From Hyphomonadaceae bacterium (GTDB lineage: Bacteria; Pseudomonadota; Alphaproteobacteria; Caulobacterales; Aquidulcibacteraceae): a stretch of DNA of 5,709 bases. The stretch lies in contig JALOSP010000106.1 of NCBI GenBank assembly GCA_025458365.1, positions 1 through 5,709 on the forward strand. The letters are read 5' to 3'. The position numbers and the translations under genes are program-made. The notes below the pieces were generated by a model. It worked only from the letters and a program-made list of their open reading frames with translations. It did no database searches and was not told the DNA's origin. How positions within the stretch are numbered: the first letter of the stretch is position 1; each line of letters starts with the position of its first letter. Below, one piece after another: positions 1 through 4,861 of this stretch.

Positions 1-90
1 CAATTCGTGAGAGGCCAGGTGCACCCGCACGCGGTATCAGCGCGTGAACGCCGACACAGTGCGGACAGTCGGCGGGAATGGAGCAAAGTC

Positions 91-1347
91 ATGAAGTTGA
101 AACCCGCCGGTATCACCCTGATCGGCCTGGTCGGGCTTGCCGGGGCCGCGCTTGCCGGGGCTGGGGCCGTGCAGGCAACAGGCATGACCCAAGGGACGCC
201 GACACCGGTCACCGACCCGACACGTGTGCCGGTATCAGATGCGGTCACGCCGGTGGTGGTCACGGAGGGTCTCGAAGCGCCTTGGGGCATGGCGGTCCTG
301 CCCAATGGCGACATGCTGGTGACAGAGCTGTTGGGACAATTGCGCTATGTCCGTGCCAACGGCACGCTGGAGGCGCGACCGGTGTCGGGCGTACCGCCAG
401 TGGCAACTGGTGGTCAGGGGGGGTTGATGGATGTCAGCCTGCATCCCCAGTTCGCTCGCAACCGGCTGATCTATCTCTCGCATTCGGTTGGCGATGAGGC
501 AGCCAGCGCCACCCGGGTGGTCCGCGCGGAATTGCGCGGCCGGAGCTTGCGCAACGTGACCACGATTTTCGAAGTGAGCCAGAAAAAGCCCCGCCTGCAG
601 CACAACGGCAGCCGCTTTGCGTGGCTGGCTGATGGGACCTTGCTCGTTTCCATCGGTGATGGTGGCAATCCTCCGACCATGCTCGAGGGCGGCTTGATCC
701 GCGAGCAGGCCCAGAATCTAGACAGCCACCTGGGCAAGATCATCCGCATCCATGACGATGGGCGGATTCCTGCAGACAATCCCTTTCTGGACCGGCCAGA
801 CGCGAAACGGGAATTGTACTCCGTTGGCCATCGCAATCCGCAGGGCCTCGCCCGTGACCCGGTCACCGGCCTTGTATGGTCGACCGAACATGGCAGCCAG
901 GGTGGCGATGAGCTGAATCTGATCCTGCCAGGCGCGAATTATGGCTGGCCCCGGGTTGCCCATGCAGTGGAATATGGCAGCGCACGCACGCCGATCACGC
1001 CCGACCGGACAGCCCCGGGCATGGAAGATCCCAAGGCGGTGTGGGATCCCGGGATTGCACCGGGCGGCATGACAATCTGGCGCGGAACCGCCTATCCCGG
1101 CTGGGACGGGGACATTTTTGCAGCCGGAATGCGGGTCAACGGGCGGCCCAATCCGGGCGCACTGTTCCGCGTCGATCTGGACGGAAGCCAGGTTGTCGGC
1201 CAGCAACGGATCGATCTGGGTGATGTCCGGGTGCGCGACGTCGAAACCGGTCGCGATGGCAGGCTTCTGGTGTTGACCACTGCGCCAGAGAACTACCGTG
1301 ACCGCGGTCAGCGGAACGGTCGGCTGATCCGGCTGGACCCGCGCTGA
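91..1347 (+). CDS. PQQ-dependent aldose sugar dehydrogenase, exported (Asd/YliI-like)
   Basis: A predicted periplasmic six-bladed beta-propeller quinoprotein that oxidises aldose sugars at C1 using PQQ and calcium and passes electrons to the respiratory chain. The 418-residue product opens with a Sec signal peptide (K2/K4, hydrophobic stretch about 8-27, likely cleavage after AVQA at 29), then a Thr/Pro-rich linker (30-50). Family motifs follow in order: APWGMAVLPNG (63-73), GGQGGLMDVSLHP (107-119), HNGSR (171-175, probable catalytic His171), GDGGN (189-193), GHRNPQG (246-252, PQQ-contacting Arg/Asn), EHG..GGDELN (266-275), NYGWP (283-287) and RVRD (380-383, matching the paired arginines of soluble glucose dehydrogenase). 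ATG 91 is chosen because GGAG lies at 80-83 and the signal peptide starts there; the frame is open back to a GTG at 7, which would add 28 charged residues before the signal sequence. It is slightly longer than E. coli YliI, mainly at the N terminus. The sugar specificity cannot be read from the sequence. Confidence 0.92.
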   Translation: MKLKPAGITLIGLVGLAGAALAGAGAVQATGMTQGTPTPVTDPTRVPVSDAVTPVVVTEGLEAPWGMAVLPNGDMLVTELLGQLRYVRANGTLEARPVSGVPPVATGGQGGLMDVSLHPQFARNRLIYLSHSVGDEAASATRVVRAELRGRSLRNVTTIFEVSQKKPRLQHNGSRFAWLADGTLLVSIGDGGNPPTMLEGGLIREQAQNLDSHLGKIIRIHDDGRIPADNPFLDRPDAKRELYSVGHRNPQGLARDPVTGLVWSTEHGSQGGDELNLILPGANYGWPRVAHAVEYGSARTPITPDRTAPGMEDPKAVWDPGIAPGGMTIWRGTAYPGWDGDIFAAGMRVNGRPNPGALFRVDLDGSQVVGQQRIDLGDVRVRDVETGRDGRLLVLTTAPENYRDRGQRNGRLIRLDPR

Positions 1348-1361
1348 CACTGCCTTGAAGG

Positions 1362-1389
1362 CCAGTGCTGTCAGCTGTGACAGCACTGG
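1362..1389 (+). terminator. Perfect 12-bp inverted repeat: terminator hairpin or TetR-type operator
   Basis: The arms CCAGTGCTGTCA (1362-1373) and TGACAGCACTGG (1378-1389) are exact reverse complements around a 4-base loop GCTG. The hairpin starts 15 bases after the sugar dehydrogenase stop codon, where a terminator would sit. No T run follows; the next bases are GCGGCCTGGC, so a classical intrinsic terminator is not complete. A 28-bp dyad upstream of a tetR gene could also be an operator bound as DNA, which would imply autoregulation. The sequence does not decide between the two. Confidence 0.5.
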
Positions 1390-1491
1390 GCGGCCTGGCA
1401 GGGGCCTTGGACACTTGTGCGTATTGTATTTCCTGTTTGCACAGATATGTGACACCCGGTGGGACTGTCCGGGCCTCGCGATGCGAGCGCG
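1390..1491 (+). promoter_or_regulatory. Probable promoter/leader region of the tandem TetR gene
   Basis: This gap upstream of the regulator holds the most A/T-rich patch nearby (1421-1437, GTATTGTATTTCCTGTT), as expected for a promoter. It is flanked by short inverted arms TGTGC (1416-1420) and GCACA (1439-1443). TTGGAC at 1407-1412 resembles a -35 box, but no convincing -10 sits at 16-18 bases from it, so no exact promoter is called. TGTGACA occurs at 1448-1454 and also inside the upstream dyad (1376-1382). A small hairpin CTCGC-GAT-GCGAG (1475-1487) lies just before ATG 1492. Confidence 0.3.
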
Positions 1492-2955
1492 ATGCGGGCT
1501 GGCAAGGGATCGGGTGTGCAAGACAGTTTGAATCCAGCCGATCTTCTGGTCCAGGCGGCACTGGAAGGTTTGCTCAACCGGACAGCTGGCCGCAATGACA
1601 GTGCCGCGCGGCTGGAGCGCGTCAAGGCGGCTGCCCTGATGGAATGCGCCGAAAAGGGCTATGCCGCGCTGACTGTGAATGGCATCGCCCGCCGTGCCAA
1701 GGTGTCCACAGCCAGCATCTATGCCGCGTTCGAAGACCGTGATGCGCTCCTGGTCGCCGCGATGGAAATGATGTTTGCAATCCTGGCGGAAGACGAGATT
1801 GTCATCCCCGACCATCCCGACCCGCAACAGCGCGTCGAACAATTGCTGGTCGCCCATGGACTTGTCTATCTTCAACCGTTGACCCTATGGACGTTCCGGC
1901 TGCACATGATGCTGGTCTGGTCCGGGCATGCGCACCTTCAGGAAATCGGGCAGCGTGTGTTTCAGGGGATCGACGCTTTCTGGCGGGGCTTTCTTGGCGA
2001 TCTTGTGGCTGGGGGCCATCTTGTCGGGCTGGACGTGGAGACCGTTGTTCCCTGGCTGCTGGCACCCGTTGAACGAGCCACAATTCTGGCCCGCCTGACC
2101 TGCGGCGAGCTTGAGCCGCCGGGACCATCGTACATTGACGTGGCGCGACACGGCGCCAGGGCCCTGTTCGAATTGTGGGGCACCAGGGCAGGTGCGGCCG
2201 GGCAGGATATGGCGGCGCGACACGTGTCAGGATCGATGAAGCCCGGACACGGCACCACCAGTGCATTCGTTGGCAACAGCACAGATCGTCTGCTTGAAAC
2301 CCCCTCAGTCCGGCTTCAGACCCTGCTCGCCAATTCACCACACCGTCTGGTGGCAAGCGCGCGCCGCGACCGGATCATTCTGGCCGCCGCCGCTGTCTGC
2401 CACGCGAAGGGCTATGATGCTGCCAGCATGCAGGATGTGGCGCTTCTGGCCCGGGTATCGACTGCGTCGATCTACAAGGAGTTCGAAGACAAGGCTGAAC
2501 TGTTCGCCTGTGCGCTGGAGGCGGAGTTCCTGTATCGCGCTGAACTGGCCGGGGAGGCCGATCCGGCGGGCATCACATCGAATGGTGCATTGTTCACACT
2601 TCTTGCAAGACTGGCCAAGTCTGACACCGATCCCGACCGTGCTTGGGTTTCAAGCATCATGATGGCCAGCGAAATCAGCGGGACGCCCCGGGTGGCCTTG
2701 ATGGCCCGCGCTGATCGGCAGGAGCGCGAACGCAAGGTGCAAGAGCAAGTGCTGGCCATGCCCGAAAGCAAGGGCTTGGACCGGCTGACCATCGATCTGG
2801 TGGTCAATCAGATGCTGGGTCCGGTGGAGAGGGTCGGCCTGTTGTCGCTGCTGCTGTTTGGCAGGGGCGCACTCGATCCCGATGCCCTGGCTGGTCTGGC
2901 AGACTTCACGGTCCGCAATCATCAGCGGTTGCTGGAAGTCCGGGCCGTCCTGTAG
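1492..2955 (+). CDS. Tandem (double) TetR-family transcriptional regulator
   Basis: A cytoplasmic DNA-binding regulator made of two fused TetR units. Numbered from ATG 1492 (487 residues), the first DNA-binding domain spans about 40-95, with its recognition region around KVSTASIY at 70-77. The second spans about 291-346, with RVSTASIY at 320-327. Both continue into FED and a conserved Leu. Over 56 aligned residues I count 25 identities with no gap, at an offset of 251. The ligand-domain ends also match: PVER recurs at 192-195 and 444-447 (offset 252), so the duplication covers the whole unit. A polar, Gly-rich linker of about 55 residues (230-285) joins the halves. Typical TetR proteins have about 190-220 residues and act as dimers; one chain here could supply both halves. 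The start is uncertain: the frame opens at GTG 1459, ATG 1492 has no clear ribosome binding site, and GTG 1516 has AAGGGA at 1504-1509 with 6-base spacing. The gene converges on the SDR gene, 9 bases away. The target and inducer are unknown; fatty acyl or CoA-linked ligands are only a guess from the neighbours. Confidence 0.9.
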   Translation: MRAGKGSGVQDSLNPADLLVQAALEGLLNRTAGRNDSAARLERVKAAALMECAEKGYAALTVNGIARRAKVSTASIYAAFEDRDALLVAAMEMMFAILAEDEIVIPDHPDPQQRVEQLLVAHGLVYLQPLTLWTFRLHMMLVWSGHAHLQEIGQRVFQGIDAFWRGFLGDLVAGGHLVGLDVETVVPWLLAPVERATILARLTCGELEPPGPSYIDVARHGARALFELWGTRAGAAGQDMAARHVSGSMKPGHGTTSAFVGNSTDRLLETPSVRLQTLLANSPHRLVASARRDRIILAAAAVCHAKGYDAASMQDVALLARVSTASIYKEFEDKAELFACALEAEFLYRAELAGEADPAGITSNGALFTLLARLAKSDTDPDRAWVSSIMMASEISGTPRVALMARADRQERERKVQEQVLAMPESKGLDRLTIDLVVNQMLGPVERVGLLSLLLFGRGALDPDALAGLADFTVRNHQRLLEVRAVL

Positions 2956-2964
2956 TCGGGGCGG

Positions 2965-3747
2965 TCAGACGGCGGTCGCCCCGCCGTCGATGACGAACGT
3001 CTGCCCGGTGGCAAAGCCGCCAGCCGGAGCCGCCAGCAGCACGGCCATGCCGGCAATTTCCTCGGGAGTACCGATTCGCTTGATGCACTGGCGCGCGGTC
3101 TGATGATCGAGGATATCGGGGTTCTCCCACAAGGCGCGGGCAAAGTCGGTCTTGATCAGGCCGGGCGCGATACAATTGACCCGCACATTGTCGCGCCCGA
3201 ACTCCAGCGCCAGGTTTCGTGCCAGCTGCATGTCTGCGGCCTTGGAGATGTCATAGGCGCCGATCACGTCGGAGCCTTTCAGGCCGCCAATTGACGAGAT
3301 GATGATGATCGAACCCTCCTTGCGGGCCCGCATCGCCGGGGCCGTCATGGTCACCAGCCAGTGATTGGAGATCACATTGTTCTGCAGGATCTTGGTGAAG
3401 GCGTCGTCGCTGATCCCTTCCATCGGCCCGAAATAGGGGTTGGAGGCGGCATTGCACACCACGATGTCGATCTGGCCCCAGGCCGCAATGGTTGTGTCCA
3501 CCAGCCGCTGGAGGTCTTCCTTGGTGGAGATGTTGGCGGGCACTGCAAGCGCGGTTCCTTCGCCATGAGCGAGGTTGATCGCGTTGGCCACCTCCTCGCA
3601 GGGTCCCGCCTTGCGAGACGAGATCACCACGCGGGCGCCATGGGCCGCCATCTGTTCAGCAATCGCTCGACCGATTCCACGTGATGAGCCCGTGATCACC
3701 GCGACTTTTCCAGTCAGGTCGAACAGGGTGGGAATGGTGGATGGCAT
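2965..3747 (-). CDS. Short-chain dehydrogenase/reductase, DHRS4-like
   Basis: A 260-residue classical SDR, the usual length for the family, with a single Rossmann domain that oxidises an alcohol or reduces a ketone in the cytoplasm. Visible motifs are the cofactor loop TGSSRGIG (19-26), Arg45 after beta-2 (SSR, favouring NADP(H) over NAD), NAAS (99-102, in place of NNAG), the catalytic set Asn124, Ser152, Tyr165 and Lys169 (YDISK), and NCIAPGLIKTDFARALW (191-207). The last motif and NAASNPYFG closely resemble vertebrate DHRS4, an NADP-dependent carbonyl/retinal reductase, as I recall that sequence. ATG 3747 is chosen because AGGGAG (3761-3756 on this strand) lies 8 bases upstream; the frame stays open much further upstream, but only into lyase antisense sequence. 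It is divergent from the lyase/CoA-transferase operon and convergent with the TetR gene. It may act on a hydroxy- or oxo-acyl-CoA or a terpenoid/steroid-like alcohol; the true substrate is not readable. Confidence 0.93.
   Translation of the reverse strand: MPSTIPTLFDLTGKVAVITGSSRGIGRAIAEQMAAHGARVVISSRKAGPCEEVANAINLAHGEGTALAVPANISTKEDLQRLVDTTIAAWGQIDIVVCNAASNPYFGPMEGISDDAFTKILQNNVISNHWLVTMTAPAMRARKEGSIIIISSIGGLKGSDVIGAYDISKAADMQLARNLALEFGRDNVRVNCIAPGLIKTDFARALWENPDILDHQTARQCIKRIGTPEEIAGMAVLLAAPAGGFATGQTFVIDGGATAV
2968..2988. terminator. GC-rich hairpin at the convergent tetR/SDR 3' ends
   Basis: GACGGCGG (2968-2975) and CCGCCGTC (2981-2988) form a perfect 8-bp GC-rich stem with a 5-base loop, starting 13 bases after the TetR stop codon. 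It lies within the last codons of the SDR gene, which encode the usual SDR C-terminal DGG region, so coding constraint could also explain it. There is no T run on either side. It could attenuate transcripts from both converging genes, but this is weakly supported. Confidence 0.3.
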
Positions 3748-3928
3748 GCTGGTCGCTCCCTGAGAAATCCTGTCTGCGCAGGCTGTGATCCCTGCACTTT
3801 GACGCAACCGGACAGTGACGTCGAGAGGGGTATGCTGTGGCGATGATCTTGGCGCGGGGCGGCAAGTGGGGCAGAAGTGCAGCCGATCCCGGCAGACTGG
3901 GAACTGGGTGCCAACAGGAGCGTGGACC
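3748..3928. promoter_or_regulatory. Divergent promoter region between SDR and lyase operon
   Basis: This 181-base non-coding gap lies between two divergent starts, so promoters for both directions must be here unless transcription comes from elsewhere. TGACG occurs twice, 16 bases apart (3800-3804 and 3816-3820), the second copy inside the palindrome GACGTC (3817-3822). CTGCGCAG (3774-3781) is another 8-bp palindrome. TTGACG at 3799-3804 resembles a -35 box, but TATGCT at 3831-3836 is 26 bases away, too far to pair with it. The ribosome binding sites are clear at both edges: AGGGAG for the SDR and AGGAG (3916-3920) for the lyase. No exact promoter or operator is called. Confidence 0.5.
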
Positions 3929-4861
3929 ATGATCCGGCAGGTCGAGATCGTTGAAGTCGGCGCCCGTGACGGATTGCAGAACGAACCCGAAATCCTGCCA
4001 ACCGACACAAAAATTGCCCTGATCGAACGTGCTGTGGCCGCAGGCGTCCGCCGGATCGAGACAGCGAGCTTCGTCAATCCGCGCCGCGTGCCACAGATGG
4101 CCGATGCAGAGGCGGTCATGGCGGCCCTGCCAGACCAGCCGGGCGTGACCTGGATCGGGCTGGTGCTCAACCAGCGCGGGGCGGAACGGGCGCTGGCGAC
4201 TCGATGTCATGAACTCGGAGCGGTAGCCGTGGCGTCCGATACGTTCGGGATCCGCAATCAGGGCCAGACCAGTCAGGACAGTGTCGCCGAAGCTGCCCAA
4301 ATCGTGGCCATGGCGCGCAGCGCGGGAAAGTCCGCGCAAGTGACAATCTCGGCTGCCTTCGGCTGTCCGTTCGAAGGCGAGGTTGATCCTGACCGGGTGG
4401 TGGAAATGGCCGAGGTGCTGGCCGCATCGGACCCGCGCGAGATCGCGCTTGCCGACACGATCGGGGTGGCCGTGCCAAGTCAGGTGAAGGACTTGATTGC
4501 ACGGGTTCGTGCAGCAGTCGGCAGCATTCCTGTGCGGGCCCACTTTCACAACACCCGCAACACCGGGCTGGCCAATGCCTGGGCGGCCTGCGAGGCGGGT
4601 GTGGCCACACTGGATTCCAGTCTGGGGGGGCTCGGCGGCTGTCCATTTGCCCCCAGGGCAACCGGCAATATCCCGACCGAGGACCTGGGCTATCTGCTGG
4701 CGCGGTCGGGCGTCGCCACCGGGCTTGACCTCGACCGTCTGATCGAGGCCGGGCAGTGGCTCACCGGCACAATGGGGCGGCCGCTGCCAGCGATGGTCAG
4801 TCGCGCGGGCAATTTCCCGCCATCGCCGGTCGCCAGCGACACAAGCGGAGCCCTGTCGTGA
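3929..4861 (+). CDS. Hydroxymethylglutaryl-CoA lyase family protein
   Basis: A 310-residue TIM-barrel lyase of the HMG-CoA lyase family (mvaB/liuE type), which cleaves 3-hydroxy-3-methylglutaryl-CoA to acetyl-CoA and acetoacetate with a divalent metal. Residues matching the human enzyme are all present: Glu9, Arg13 and Asp14 in VEVGARDGLQNE; SFVNPRRVPQM (47-57); Cys146 in FGCPFEG; Asp176 in ADTIG; metal ligands His205 and His207; the catalytic cysteine Cys238 in GGLGGCPFAP; and Asn247 and Glu251 in GNIPTED. The segment after the histidines is HFHNTRNTG rather than the usual HCHDTYG, so the substrate may be a bulkier homologue. ATG 3929 is chosen for AGGAG at 3916-3920 and because homology begins at once; upstream in-frame ATG 3815 gives no family sequence. 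It is the first gene of an operon with a CoA-transferase, overlapping it by 4 bases. Leucine or acyclic terpene degradation, or use of free HMG-like acids, are possible pathways. Confidence 0.92.
   Translation: MIRQVEIVEVGARDGLQNEPEILPTDTKIALIERAVAAGVRRIETASFVNPRRVPQMADAEAVMAALPDQPGVTWIGLVLNQRGAERALATRCHELGAVAVASDTFGIRNQGQTSQDSVAEAAQIVAMARSAGKSAQVTISAAFGCPFEGEVDPDRVVEMAEVLAASDPREIALADTIGVAVPSQVKDLIARVRAAVGSIPVRAHFHNTRNTGLANAWAACEAGVATLDSSLGGLGGCPFAPRATGNIPTEDLGYLLARSGVATGLDLDRLIEAGQWLTGTMGRPLPAMVSRAGNFPPSPVASDTSGALS
4847..4861 (+). promoter_or_regulatory. Ribosome binding site and GTGA stop/start overlap
   Basis: GGAG at 4847-4850 lies 7 bases before GTG 4858, whose last two bases are the first two of the lyase stop TGA (4859-4861). 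This GTGA arrangement is typical of translational coupling. It fixes the CoA-transferase start at a GTG codon: the next in-frame GTG (4864) lacks good spacing, and no in-frame ATG occurs until codon 82, well inside the conserved domain. Confidence 0.8.

Noticed and set aside
1..10. TGA at 8-10 as the end of an upstream gene
   Set aside because: Only three codons are visible, so no gene can be supported.
18..25. Palindrome GGTGCACC before the sugar dehydrogenase
   Set aside because: Eight bases is too short to support a site, and nothing around it forms a recognisable promoter or operator.
7..90. GTG start at position 7 for the sugar dehydrogenase
   Set aside because: It would put 28 charged residues before a good Sec signal peptide; ATG 91 has GGAG at proper spacing.
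1464..1472. ACTGTCCGG shared with 3808-3816 (opposite strand), considered as a common operator
   Set aside because: A single shared 9-mer between two such gaps is not unlikely by chance in GC-rich DNA, and similar CCGGACAG strings occur inside coding sequence.
718..1875. Open frame of 385 codons on the minus strand across the sugar dehydrogenase and TetR starts
   Set aside because: It spans two well supported plus-strand genes and the gap between them, has no family motif, and shows the compositional bias of a shadow frame.
3815..3928. ATG 3815 as the lyase start
   Set aside because: The extra 38 residues do not resemble the family, whereas ATG 3929 has AGGAG 8 bases upstream and homology starts immediately.
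2965..4170. Extended 401-codon version of the SDR gene
   Set aside because: The added N-terminal 141 residues are antisense to the lyase and its promoter region; ATG 3747 gives the standard 260-residue SDR with a good ribosome binding site.
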